From the NCBI GenBank assembly GCA_022709925.1, contig JAKLHX010000025.1:1-10598 (forward strand): DNA of 10,598 bases, written 5' to 3'. The notes under the pieces are model-generated. The model was given only the letters and a program-made list of their open reading frames with translations, was not told the origin of the DNA and ran no database searches. This DNA comes from Candidatus Margulisiibacteriota bacterium. GTDB lineage: Bacteria; Margulisbacteria; WOR-1; JAKLHX01. A program made the translations under genes and the position numbers. Of this stretch, positions 1-7,226 are shown piece after piece (positions within the stretch are counted from its first letter, which is position 1; each line of letters starts with the position of its first letter).

Positions 1-2
1 AG

Positions 3-2003
3 CTGAAGCGCAATGGGCTGAGCAGCGGTATAACGGCTGTCTTTTCCGGCGAGCCGGGAACAGGGAAGACCGCAATAGTGGAAGGGCTTGCCATAAGGAT
101 AGCGCGCGGGGACGTCCCCTCAGGCCTCAAAGACAAACAGATAGTCGCACTTGACCTTGCATCTCTTGTTGCGGGCGCAAAATACAGAGGAGAGTTCGAG
201 GACAGACTGAAAGCCGTGTTAAAAGAGATAAGCGAAAGTGAGGGCAGGATAATCCTTTTTATAGACGAGCTTCATACTCTCGTCGGGGCCGGGGCCGCGG
301 AAGGCTCGATAGACGCCTCTAACATGCTGAAACCAATGCTTGCCAGAGGCGAGCTCCGCTGTGTCGGAGCAACAACGCTCGATGAATACAGGAAATACAT
401 AGAAAAGGACAAAGCCCTTGAAAGAAGGTTCCAAACTCTTTTGGTAAAAGAACCTACCGTAGAAGAGACCATCGGCATACTCCGCGGCCTTAAAGAACGC
501 TATGAAGTCCATCACGGGGTAAGAATAAAAGATGCCGCTATAGTAGCGGCCGCGACCCTATCGGACAGGTACATAACACAGAGGTTCCTGCCGGACAAAG
601 CAATAGACCTGATCGACGAGGCGGCATCAAAGCTGCGTATAGAGATAGACAGCCTTCCGTCGGAAATAGATGAGATCGACAGAAAGATCCTTCAACTGCA
701 GATAGAAGAACAAGCACTAAAAAAAGAAAAAGATCCTGCTTCGGTTGAACGGCTCGAAAAGCTCAAAAAAGAGACCGAGGAGCTCAAAGTAAAGAGCAAA
801 GAGCTGAAAGAAAAGTGGAACGCGGAAAAGAACCTTATAAACGAGGCAAAACAGGCAAAAATGAGGATAGAAGAACTGCGGCTGGAAGAGATGAACGCCA
901 CAAAGGCGGGGAACCTGGAAAAGGCCGCTCAAATAAAATACGATTCCCTCCTCAAGGCGCAGAAAGAGCTTGATGAAAAAGGCAGGCAACTGGACGCGCT
1001 TAAAAAAGCCGGCTCGATACTGAAGGAAGAGATCGATGAAGAGGACATCGCGGAGGTCGTCTCAAAGTGGACGGGCATCCCTTTAAGCAAGCTTATGAGC
1101 TCCGAGATAGAAAAACTGGTGCACATGGAAGAGAAGCTGAAAGAGCGCGTCGTGGGACAGGACGAAGCTATATCCACTATCGCCAACACCGTCAGGAGGT
1201 CCCGGAGCGGACTTGTGGACCCGAACCGCCCTATCGGGTCTTTTATATTCGTAGGTCCGACCGGCGTAGGGAAAACTTATCTGGCAAAGACGCTCGCGTG
1301 GTTCCTCTTCGACGACGAGAACGCGATCGTAAGGATAGACATGTCGGAATACGGCGAAAAATTCTCCGTAAGCCGCCTTATAGGAGCGCCTCCGGGATAT
1401 GTGGGATATGAAGAAGGCGGACAGCTGACGGAAAAAGTCCGCCGCCGGCCCTACTCTGTCGTCCTGTTCGATGAAATAGAAAAAGCGCATCCGGAAGTGT
1501 TCAATGTTTTCCTGCAGATACTTGACGACGGGCGTCTCACGGACGGACAGGGGCACATAGTCGACTTTAAGAACACGCTAATAATAATGACCTCCAATAT
1601 CGGATCTGAACTTTATGCCGAGGAAAAAGAGCCGAAAGACCTTAAAGAAAAGGTCCTGGAACAGATACGTTCGCATTTCAAGCCGGAATTCCTGAACAGG
1701 ATCGACAGCATGATCTTCTTCAACAGGCTTACTGAAAAAGAGATCGAAAAAGTCGTTGACATACAGTTGTCTGAGCTCAAGAAACGGCTCGAAGAAAGAA
1801 AAATATTCCTTGATTTTACCCCGAAAGCAAAAGAAGAATTGGCAAAGGAAGGGTTCGACCCTCTTTACGGCGCAAGGCCGCTCCGCAGAGTGATAGAACA
1901 AAAGATACAGAACGAGCTGGCGATCCGTCTCTTAAAAGGGGAATTCAAAGAAGGCCAGCATGTGAAGATAGATCACAGCAAAGGCTCGTTCGAGTTCAGA
2001 TAG
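3..2003 (+). CDS. clpB: ClpB-type AAA+ disaggregase (5' partial)
   Basis: Hexameric cytoplasmic ATPase that, with DnaK, threads proteins out of aggregates. The frame is open from base 3 without a start, so the N-domain and the beginning of the first ATPase domain lie outside; 666 codons are visible of roughly 860 usual for ClpB. Numbering from base 3: first Walker A GEPGTGKT at 16-23, the conserved [10 protein letters not shown] stretch after it, first Walker B with Asp88-Glu89 (LFIDELH). A long charged coiled-coil middle domain spans about 216-350. Second Walker A GPTGVGKT is at 418-425 and second Walker B at 490-491 ([10 protein letters not shown]), followed by [16 protein letters not shown] pore-loop sequence. 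The long middle domain and the absence of a VGF/IGF ClpP-docking loop after the second Walker B favour ClpB over ClpC or ClpA. The residues before the first Walker A are not ClpB-like (see findings). The gene ends one base before the convergent Enzyme I-like gene. Confidence 0.93.
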   Translation: MKRNGLSSGITAVFSGEPGTGKTAIVEGLAIRIARGDVPSGLKDKQIVALDLASLVAGAKYRGEFEDRLKAVLKEISESEGRIILFIDELHTLVGAGAAEGSIDASNMLKPMLARGELRCVGATTLDEYRKYIEKDKALERRFQTLLVKEPTVEETIGILRGLKERYEVHHGVRIKDAAIVAAATLSDRYITQRFLPDKAIDLIDEAASKLRIEIDSLPSEIDEIDRKILQLQIEEQALKKEKDPASVERLEKLKKETEELKVKSKELKEKWNAEKNLINEAKQAKMRIEELRLEEMNATKAGNLEKAAQIKYDSLLKAQKELDEKGRQLDALKKAGSILKEEIDEEDIAEVVSKWTGIPLSKLMSSEIEKLVHMEEKLKERVVGQDEAISTIANTVRRSRSGLVDPNRPIGSFIFVGPTGVGKTYLAKTLAWFLFDDENAIVRIDMSEYGEKFSVSRLIGAPPGYVGYEEGGQLTEKVRRRPYSVVLFDEIEKAHPEVFNVFLQILDDGRLTDGQGHIVDFKNTLIIMTSNIGSELYAEEKEPKDLKEKVLEQIRSHFKPEFLNRIDSMIFFNRLTEKEIEKVVDIQLSELKKRLEERKIFLDFTPKAKEELAKEGFDPLYGARPLRRVIEQKIQNELAIRLLKGEFKEGQHVKIDHSKGSFEFR

Positions 2004-2004
2004 A

Positions 2005-3960
2005 TCACAAAGGCGGGGCAAAAATGATCGGCTCTATGGTTTGGAGGGCCTTCCATTCGCCTCTTCTTATCATGTCGCTTGTAAATCGATCCACAGTACT
2101 TACGACCTGTTGCGGAGAAGTGGTTTGGAGCACCATCTGAAGAAGAGGAACTGCAGACTTTCTTTGCACATTGTACATAATGAAACGGCCGATATCCGCA
2201 GTATGGGCATTGGCAAAACTCATTTTCTTAAGGCCCATCGCATGAAGGAGAAGGACACCCCTCCAGTCACTGGACATGTTCCCGCACAATGACACTTCCC
2301 TGCCGTACTCATTGGCAGTATCGATAACACTTTTCATAGCCGCAAGAACTATAGGATTGAACTGGTTCGACCTGAAAGCCGAGGCAGAAACACCGCCATA
2401 CCTGTCCGTTCCGGTCAGCAATGAGGACAGATCGTTAGAACCTATACTAAAAAAGCTGTCTTCATACCATTTGGCTATAGCCTCAATATCCTTGAGTATT
2501 CCGGGATGCTCTACCATTACTCCAAAAGACATATTCGGGTTGTACTGTTCTCTGCATCTGGCAAGCATTGCCGTAACATCTTCCACAACGCCAAGAGCCC
2601 TTTCATACTGCGTTTTTGAATTTATCATGGGGAACATGACCTGCCGCACATGACTTTTTAAAAGGGCTTCCGTTTGCCTTCTGAACATCAAACTATAAGG
2701 ATTTTTAGGGTCCAGACACTTTTCAAAATCCTGAAAATTAGAAGCTCCGTCCTGTGAAAGCTGGATATACGGGAATTGCTTATCCCCGCTCGGATCTATA
2801 GTCCTTATAACACACTTCCCTCCGGAGCGGTTGTAAATCTCATTATAGAAGGAGATCTCATCATCTATTTCCGGAGCGCAGGATCTTGGATTATTGTCCA
2901 TATCCGATGAGTAGAATCTCTCTGTTCTCACAAGGCCTATCCCTTGCGCACCATATTTTAAAGCGAGATCCGCTTCATGAGGAGTATCGGCATTAAATAA
3001 TATTGATATCCCGCGTTTTGGAGTTTTTCTTAACGGCCTTATTTTGCGGGATATTTTCTGGTCCTGTTCTATCGCAAGCTGGTATTTAGCCAGAGTTTTT
3101 TTGTCGGGATTTACGATAACAAGGCCTCTCCGTCCATCAATAATGACCGTATCCCCCGTGCGGACTGCATCATCGATCCCCTGCACTTGTACTACGCCGG
3201 CCTTATCAGAATTAAGGGTTTCTATGGCAATATGATCTCCCGGAGATCCTTTACGTCGCACGGAACCAAGAACTTTTTGACTATGTAAGATCCCTGCGCT
3301 GGTATATGGGATCTGGTCAGCGAACAATACAATATCTTTGTATGTGGAATTGTCCACAACAGACGAAATATCATCAAAACCACCGTACAATTTAGCCAAA
3401 ACAGACAATAACAAAGGAACACAATCCTGGAATAACTTATCTCCATAAGCAGTCCCTTTTAGACTTTTTTCCATCATTTCATACAATCTTTTAATGGCCT
3501 CAGAAGCACATACTGGATCTTCAGGTTTATTCATATGGTCCAAACTCTGCGTCCTGGCATCCATCAGCAGAGACAACATCACATCCTTAAAAGCCAGGTT
3601 GTCGTCTATTTCGGCGATCACTCGATCAAAGGCCTGGTTCAAACGCTGGGTTTTTTCTTTAATAAGATCGTTAACTGCTATGCCCCGTGCTGCTGCCGTA
3701 GCTTTTACATCGATCATGGGAAATTCATCAATGCTTTTAGGGGTTGCTACAACCAGGGCGGTACTAATAACAAGCTTATCCGGATTTATTGATATCCCTT
3801 CAAGCCGTATATTTGAACGCGACACGCCGCCTCCGGCACCTTTATCGCAAGCAGCCATTAATGGAGCTGGACGCGAAAACCCTCCGCCAATGCCGTGAGG
3901 CGCATATAGCGGTGTCCTTAAGTTGAAATTTGAAGTTGAGCCGATCCTGCTTATTGCCAT
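2005..3960 (-). CDS. Divergent PTS Enzyme I-like PEP-utilising protein
   Basis: 651 residues with Enzyme I architecture: an N-terminal swivelling phospho-His/HPr-binding half and a C-terminal PEP-binding barrel. Enzyme I normally moves phosphate from PEP to HPr. Residues equivalent to the E. coli active site are all present at matching spacing: His243 (H189), Arg345 in GLVRTERF (R296), Arg386 in RTIDPSGDK (R332), Glu484 in MVEHP (E431), Asn509-Asp510 in FSIGSNDL (N454-D455), Arg520 (R465) and Cys559 in LCGNM (C502). The usual GGxTSH around the phospho-His is instead GSPGDH, and SPG near the N-terminus is NPD. The usual Gln after the NDL motif is replaced by Ser. A Gly-rich extension of about 50 residues precedes the family domain, and the C-terminus runs past the usual end, against about 575 residues normally. 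The ATG has a GAGGG Shine-Dalgarno 5 bases upstream. No HPr or EII gene is nearby. Family membership is secure; sugar-PTS function is not. Confidence 0.85.
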   Translation of the reverse strand: MAISRIGSTSNFNLRTPLYAPHGIGGGFSRPAPLMAACDKGAGGGVSRSNIRLEGISINPDKLVISTALVVATPKSIDEFPMIDVKATAAARGIAVNDLIKEKTQRLNQAFDRVIAEIDDNLAFKDVMLSLLMDARTQSLDHMNKPEDPVCASEAIKRLYEMMEKSLKGTAYGDKLFQDCVPLLLSVLAKLYGGFDDISSVVDNSTYKDIVLFADQIPYTSAGILHSQKVLGSVRRKGSPGDHIAIETLNSDKAGVVQVQGIDDAVRTGDTVIIDGRRGLVIVNPDKKTLAKYQLAIEQDQKISRKIRPLRKTPKRGISILFNADTPHEADLALKYGAQGIGLVRTERFYSSDMDNNPRSCAPEIDDEISFYNEIYNRSGGKCVIRTIDPSGDKQFPYIQLSQDGASNFQDFEKCLDPKNPYSLMFRRQTEALLKSHVRQVMFPMINSKTQYERALGVVEDVTAMLARCREQYNPNMSFGVMVEHPGILKDIEAIAKWYEDSFFSIGSNDLSSLLTGTDRYGGVSASAFRSNQFNPIVLAAMKSVIDTANEYGREVSLCGNMSSDWRGVLLLHAMGLKKMSFANAHTADIGRFIMYNVQRKSAVPLLQMVLQTTSPQQVVSTVDRFTSDMIRRGEWKALQTIEPIIFAPPL

Positions 3961-3965
3961 TATGT

Positions 3966-4000
3966 CCCTCTATATATATTATCGTCAAAATATATGAGGG
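3966..4000 (-). promoter_or_regulatory. Imperfect hairpin covering the Shine-Dalgarno of the Enzyme I-like gene
   Basis: Between the unknown gene and the Enzyme I-like gene the arms CCCTC (3966-3970) and GAGGG (3996-4000) are complementary. The pairing continues into ATATAT/ATATAT after a one-base bulge, 11 bp in all with a loop of about 12 bases. On the transcribed minus strand the 3' arm carries the GAGGG that serves as ribosome binding site. A folded leader could therefore hide it. No U-run follows, so it does not look like an intrinsic terminator. Function is inference. Confidence 0.4.
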
Positions 4001-4019
4001 ATTTCATGCCATACAGAGA

Positions 4020-4490
4020 TCAACTGCCGGGAGGCATCTCCCGATAACCGCCCGGAGGATCGTCGAACCCTTCCGGCGGCATCTCTTCTTCCGTCACAAC
4101 ATCGATCCCTACCATTGCATCGGCAATGTACCTGAAAGGCGGGGAGATCTGTTTTTTATTGTCAGGGATGACCTTTATGACCCTTTTATCGCAGAACAAC
4201 TCATACATCGTAGAGAATTCTTTTATCTTGCGAACCTTTAAATAATCGACGCTGTTGACGTTTATATACACCCTTCCATTCAGGAACAGGGTCGGGTCTT
4301 CGCTGTTCGCGGAAACGCGCATTATATACCCCTTACCCCTGTTTAGGACCTTCTCCCCTTCTATCTCGTAATAGGTTATATAGCCAAGGTCCCAGAGAAG
4401 ATACATGATATCGCGCTTGTTGTAGATGATCCCGTCGTTGACTATGAACTGGAGGTCTTTTTTAGACTCATGGAAATGTTTTTGTTCCAT
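4020..4490 (-). CDS. Unrecognised 156-residue protein
   Basis: I do not recognise this family. It has no signal peptide or membrane segment by eye, so it is probably cytoplasmic. Residues 1 to about 125 look like a compact mixed alpha/beta domain rich in Tyr, Ile, Val, Lys and Arg. The tail from about residue 131 is acidic and Pro/Gly-rich and twice carries an EMPP motif (EEEMPPEG and REMPPGS), probably disordered. The ATG is preceded by a strong AAAGGAGGG Shine-Dalgarno with 7-base spacing, the best in the window, so translation looks efficient. It lies 19 bp after trpF on the same strand and 59 bp before the Enzyme I-like gene, so it probably shares the trpC transcript. Nothing in the sequence links it to tryptophan synthesis. 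Confidence 0.75.
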   Translation of the reverse strand: MEQKHFHESKKDLQFIVNDGIIYNKRDIMYLLWDLGYITYYEIEGEKVLNRGKGYIMRVSANSEDPTLFLNGRVYINVNSVDYLKVRKIKEFSTMYELFCDKRVIKVIPDNKKQISPPFRYIADAMVGIDVVTEEEMPPEGFDDPPGGYREMPPGS

Positions 4491-4509
4491 ATATCAGCCC
4501 TCCTTTAAA

Positions 4510-5130
4510 TCAAATTATACCCTTGCATTTAACTATTTCAATGGCTCTTTTCATCTTCCTTGCATTTTTCTTCCCTGGACTTGATTCCACTCCGCTGGAA
4601 AGGTCCACTGCCGTCGGTTTTACCTGCCTTATGGCGCAAGGCAGGTTGTCGCAATTGAGCCCGCCCGACAGGAACAGCGGGACTTTAAGTTTCCTGACGG
4701 CCGATACCAGCCCCCAATCAAATGTCTTTCCTGTGCCCCCTCGTTTATCCGAAGAATAAGTGTCAAGAAGTATCGCGTCGACCTTGTATTTCTTTATGTC
4801 CGACAGTATGACGGTATTTTTCACCCTAAAAGCCTTTATGACCTTTGCCCTGATCTTCCTGCAGAAAGCCGGGGATTCATCCCCGTGCAGCTGGACGCAA
4901 TCAAGACCGCACTGTTTTACTGCTTTGTTTATGAGGTCCGCGCTCTGGTCCGCGAAAACCCCTACCCTCATCACCGAGGACGGGATCTTCTTGGATATTT
5001 GAGCGGCCGCTCTCAAGGATATGCGCCTGGGACTTTTGGCAAAAATAAAACCAACGGCATCCGCACCGTATTTACAGGCAAGAAGAGCATCTTTCAGATT
5101 GGTTATCCCGCAGATCTTTATTTTTGTCAC
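4510..5130 (-). CDS. trpF: Phosphoribosylanthranilate isomerase
   Basis: Converts N-(5'-phosphoribosyl)anthranilate to the carboxyphenylamino-deoxyribulose phosphate used by TrpC, by an Amadori rearrangement in the cytoplasm. The 206 residues are the usual size of this (beta/alpha)8 barrel. The general base Cys7 in KICG and general acid Asp123 in LLDTYS are both present. Other family motifs are CVQLHGDE near residue 80, GGTGKTFDW (131-139), the phosphate-binding FLSGGL (153-158) and DLSSGVESSPGKKN (176-189). The start is GTG, placed two bases after the trpC stop with only a weak upstream TTAGG, so translation is probably coupled to trpC. The N-terminus MTKIKICG matches the family exactly. Confidence 0.96.
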   Translation of the reverse strand: MTKIKICGITNLKDALLACKYGADAVGFIFAKSPRRISLRAAAQISKKIPSSVMRVGVFADQSADLINKAVKQCGLDCVQLHGDESPAFCRKIRAKVIKAFRVKNTVILSDIKKYKVDAILLDTYSSDKRGGTGKTFDWGLVSAVRKLKVPLFLSGGLNCDNLPCAIRQVKPTAVDLSSGVESSPGKKNARKMKRAIEIVKCKGII

Positions 5131-5132
5131 TT

Positions 5133-5900
5133 TTAAAAACCTAATTCCTTTATTCTTTTAGCTGTATCAGGGGCTTTCATCAGCTCTTCCCCTATCAACA
5201 CAGCATTTATACCTGCGACTTTCAACCTGGTCACCTGATCGGGAGAGTTTATCCCGCTCTCTGAAACAAGTATCCGGTCCTCACGGCCGGGGACAAGAGC
5301 AGCAAGCTCAAGTGTCGTATCAAAATTGACCTTAAAGGTCTTAAGGTCCCTGTTGTTTATGCCTATTATGCCGGAGCCGCATTCAAGAGCTCTCAACATC
5401 TCAGCCCTGTCATGCACCTCCAAAAGGACATCCATGCCGCAATCATCAGCTATAAGAGAGAACCTCCTTATTTTTTCGTCCGTTAGCACGGCCGCTATCA
5501 ACAGTATGGCGTCCGCGCCATAGTACCTTGCTTGGTATACCTGTATCTCGTCAACAATAAAATCCTTGCGCAGGACAGGAATGCCTATATTCGCAGAGAT
5601 ATCTTTAAGATAATCGACGGACCCTTGAAAATATCGCTCGTCAGTCAGCACGGAAACGGCCTTCGCGCCGGCCTTCTCATAGGACAAAGCGGTCTTTAAA
5701 GGATCAAAGTCCAGACTTATGACCCCGGCCGAAGGCGAAGTTTTTTTTACTTCCGCTATCAATGAAACCGGTTCTTTTATGGCCCCCGCAAAATCCTTTG
5801 AGGACTCGGATATCGCTCCCGCAAAATACTCCGTGCCGTATCTCTCCTTGAGACTACCCACTTCTTCTATTTTGGTAGCAATGATCTTATCAAGTATCAT
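5133..5900 (-). CDS. trpC: Indole-3-glycerol phosphate synthase
   Basis: Closes the indole ring of indole-3-glycerol phosphate from the TrpF product, in the cytoplasm. With the ATG at 5900 the protein has 255 residues and starts MILDKII, the usual family beginning. Catalytic residues known from the Sulfolobus enzyme are present: Glu50 and Lys52 in IAEVKKTSPS, Lys112 in LRKDF, Glu161 in LLEVH, Asn182 in INNRDLKTF and Ser213 in SESGI. A longer reading from an ATG at 5939 would add 13 residues with no family resemblance and no Shine-Dalgarno. The 5900 start also lacks one, but sits 7 bases after a -10 box, so the mRNA is probably leaderless. It is the first gene of the leftward run and is followed two bases later by trpF. 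No other trp gene is in the window. Confidence 0.95.
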   Translation of the reverse strand: MILDKIIATKIEEVGSLKERYGTEYFAGAISESSKDFAGAIKEPVSLIAEVKKTSPSAGVISLDFDPLKTALSYEKAGAKAVSVLTDERYFQGSVDYLKDISANIGIPVLRKDFIVDEIQVYQARYYGADAILLIAAVLTDEKIRRFSLIADDCGMDVLLEVHDRAEMLRALECGSGIIGINNRDLKTFKVNFDTTLELAALVPGREDRILVSESGINSPDQVTRLKVAGINAVLIGEELMKAPDTAKRIKELGF

Positions 5901-5907
5901 GAGAGTA

Positions 5908-5936
5908 AATATATCCCAGTTGCTAACAAGTTTCAA
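5908..5936 (-). promoter_or_regulatory. sigma70-type promoter of trpC (leaderless)
   Basis: On the minus strand, TTGAAA (5931-5936), a 17-base spacer and TATATT (5908-5913). Each box matches the consensus at 5 of 6 bases. Seven bases follow before the trpC ATG (5898-5900), so the expected transcription start is at or within a base or two of the start codon. That leaves no room for a leader peptide, attenuator or T-box. Confidence 0.6.
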
Positions 5937-5949
5937 CATAAGATAGAAT
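5920..5949 (+). promoter_or_regulatory. Candidate sigma70-type promoter of rsmH-ftsL
   Basis: TTGCTA (5920-5925), an 18-base spacer and TAGAAT (5944-5949). The -35 matches 4 of 6 bases and the -10 matches 5 of 6. The predicted start near 5956 is almost at the first unit of the CTGAAG repeat array, so the array would form most of the rsmH leader. It overlaps the divergent trpC promoter, its -35 box lying in the trpC spacer. Confidence 0.4.
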
Positions 5950-5953
5950 GAGA

Positions 5954-6025
5954 GCTGAAGAACTAAAGAACTGAAGCGCTGAAGCCCGGAATAATAAATA
6001 TGGACTTCAAACTTCAGCCTTCAGC
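5954..6025. repeat. Facing 8-bp and 7-bp arrays built on CTGAAG / CTTCAG
   Basis: Four tandem 8-bp units with core CTGAAG start at 5954, 5962, 5970 and 5978; the second has CTAAAG. After about 20 bases come three units of the inverted core CTTCAG/CTTCAA at 6005, 6012 and 6019, on a 7-bp period. The arrays are complementary and can pair in several registers around an AT-rich loop of about 20 bases. The loop holds an ATG at 6000 in frame with rsmH. The right arm can be translated as an 11-residue N-terminal extension of RsmH that family members lack. Confidence 0.7.
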
Positions 6026-6032
6026 ACTACAA

Positions 6033-6947
6033 ATGACATATCATATCCCTGTATTACTTAAGGAAACTCTGGAACTCTTAAACCCCACTAAAGAGGGGTT
6101 CTGGGTGGACGCAACGGCCGGAGGCGGCGGATATTCAAGGAACATCCTAGAAAAAATAACCCCGGGCGGGAAATTGATAGCTATCGACAGGGACGAAGAG
6201 GCAATAGAGCAGTGCGAAAAGACACTGGCAGATTTTGAAGGGTACTCTATCTTCATAAACGACAATTTCGCTAACATAAGGTCCATTCTGAATTCAATGA
6301 ACATCCCGGGTATAAAAGGCATAATCTTCGATCTTGGTGTTTCTTCGCATCAGATAGATTCACCGGACAGAGGATTCAGCTATAGCAAAGAAGGCCCTTT
6401 GGACATGAGAATGGGCAGAGAGACCGCTTTGTCCGCAAAAGATATAATCAACAAACTTACCGAGAGCGAACTTGTGGAGATATTCTCACGGTACGGACAG
6501 GAACATTTTTCAAAAAGGATCGCCTCGGCAATAGTAAAGCACCGGCCGTTAAGGACCACGAAAGAATTGTCCGATATAATAGCGGGATCGGTCCCGTCAA
6601 GAAGCCGGACGGATTCAATGTCGAGGGTATTTCAGGCGATAAGGATCAAAGTTAACGATGAGATGTCAAGCCTCGAAAAAGCTCTTCCCGACGCGATAGA
6701 AAGCCTTGAAAAAGGAGGGCGCATTGCTGTAATATCGTACCATAGCCTGGAAGACAAGATAACAAAGAACGTGTTCAAAAAAGAAGCGACGGATTGCCTA
6801 TGCGGCCCGGAAGTCCCGAGCTGCGTATGCGGCCACAAGAAAAAGGTCCGGATACTTACAAAAAAGCCCGTGGCCCCTTCCGACGAAGAAACACGTGCGA
6901 ACCCGAGAGCAAGAAGCGCAAAGTTACGGGTGGCCGAAAGGATATAA
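6033..6947 (+). CDS. rsmH: 16S rRNA m4C1402 methyltransferase RsmH (MraW)
   Basis: SAM-dependent methyltransferase that N4-methylates C1402 of 16S rRNA in the 30S P-site. From the ATG at 6033 it has 304 residues, the usual length. It begins MTYHIPVLLKET, the canonical family start. The SAM-binding loop VDATAGGGGYS is at 25-35 and the acidic IDRD at 51-54. FDLGVSSHQID starts at 99, PLDMRM is near 122-127, FQAIRIKVNDE is at 200-210 and ISYHSLED at 234-241. Cys255, Cys257, Cys264 and Cys266 form two CxC pairs, and the basic C-terminus NPRARSAKLRV is typical. An in-frame ATG at 6000 would add 11 residues encoded by the repeat array; neither ATG has a convincing Shine-Dalgarno, so the start is not certain. 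The stop codon touches the ftsL ATG. Confidence 0.95.
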   Translation: MTYHIPVLLKETLELLNPTKEGFWVDATAGGGGYSRNILEKITPGGKLIAIDRDEEAIEQCEKTLADFEGYSIFINDNFANIRSILNSMNIPGIKGIIFDLGVSSHQIDSPDRGFSYSKEGPLDMRMGRETALSAKDIINKLTESELVEIFSRYGQEHFSKRIASAIVKHRPLRTTKELSDIIAGSVPSRSRTDSMSRVFQAIRIKVNDEMSSLEKALPDAIESLEKGGRIAVISYHSLEDKITKNVFKKEATDCLCGPEVPSCVCGHKKKVRILTKKPVAPSDEETRANPRARSAKLRVAERI

Positions 6948-7226
6948 ATGACAAAGAAGATACTTCCGATACTTTTTCTGCTTATGGGCATAGGGATCGT
7001 ACACATATTCATAAACACTCAAATAGCTTATGTCGGATACAACATAAATTCCGCAAAAAAAGAATTCAGCTCATTAAGGGATAAAAACCGCGATCTGGCA
7101 GCAAAGGTCGCAAAAAAAGAGTCGCTTTGGAGGATAGATTCAGTCGCAAAGAACAAGCTGAACATGCATGCGCCGGAGAAGATAACTTATATAATAGTGT
7201 CCGAAGAAGCTAACGCGAAAAAATGA
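6948..7226 (+). CDS. ftsL: FtsL-type cell-division protein
   Basis: Small bitopic inner-membrane protein of the divisome, expected to bind FtsB and FtsQ and help activate FtsW-FtsI septal synthesis. In 92 residues it shows the family layout: two lysines at the N-terminus, one hydrophobic membrane span at about 5-23, a periplasmic coiled coil rich in Lys, Leu and Asp at about 30-60, and a C-terminal AKNKLNMHAPEKITYI segment resembling the conserved end of FtsL and FtsB. The position directly after rsmH, with no gap and a GAAAGGA Shine-Dalgarno in the rsmH 3' end, favours FtsL over FtsB. The ftsI gene expected next is absent: a convergent gene begins at the next base. Confidence 0.82.
   Translation: MTKKILPILFLLMGIGIVHIFINTQIAYVGYNINSAKKEFSSLRDKNRDLAAKVAKKESLWRIDSVAKNKLNMHAPEKITYIIVSEEANAKK

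Noticed and set aside
1083..1556. 157-codon open frame antisense to clpB, and similar shorter ones over clpB, gltX and the porin-like gene
   Set aside because: They lie entirely opposite strongly supported genes, have no family motifs and mirror the codon structure of the real gene.
2005..3960. PEP synthase or pyruvate phosphate dikinase
   Set aside because: No ATP-grasp domain is present, and the domain order and RTIDPSGDK motif follow Enzyme I.
3966..4000. Intrinsic terminator between the unknown gene and the Enzyme I-like gene
   Set aside because: The stem is mostly AT and is not followed by a T-run on the minus strand; the plus strand has no gene ending there.
5901..5953. Trp attenuator, leader peptide or T-box upstream of trpC
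   Set aside because: The promoter places the transcription start at the trpC ATG, leaving no leader, and no run of Trp codons or T-box-like hairpin is visible.
5954..6025. CRISPR array
   Set aside because: The units are only 7-8 bp in direct tandem without spacers, and the two halves are in opposite orientation.
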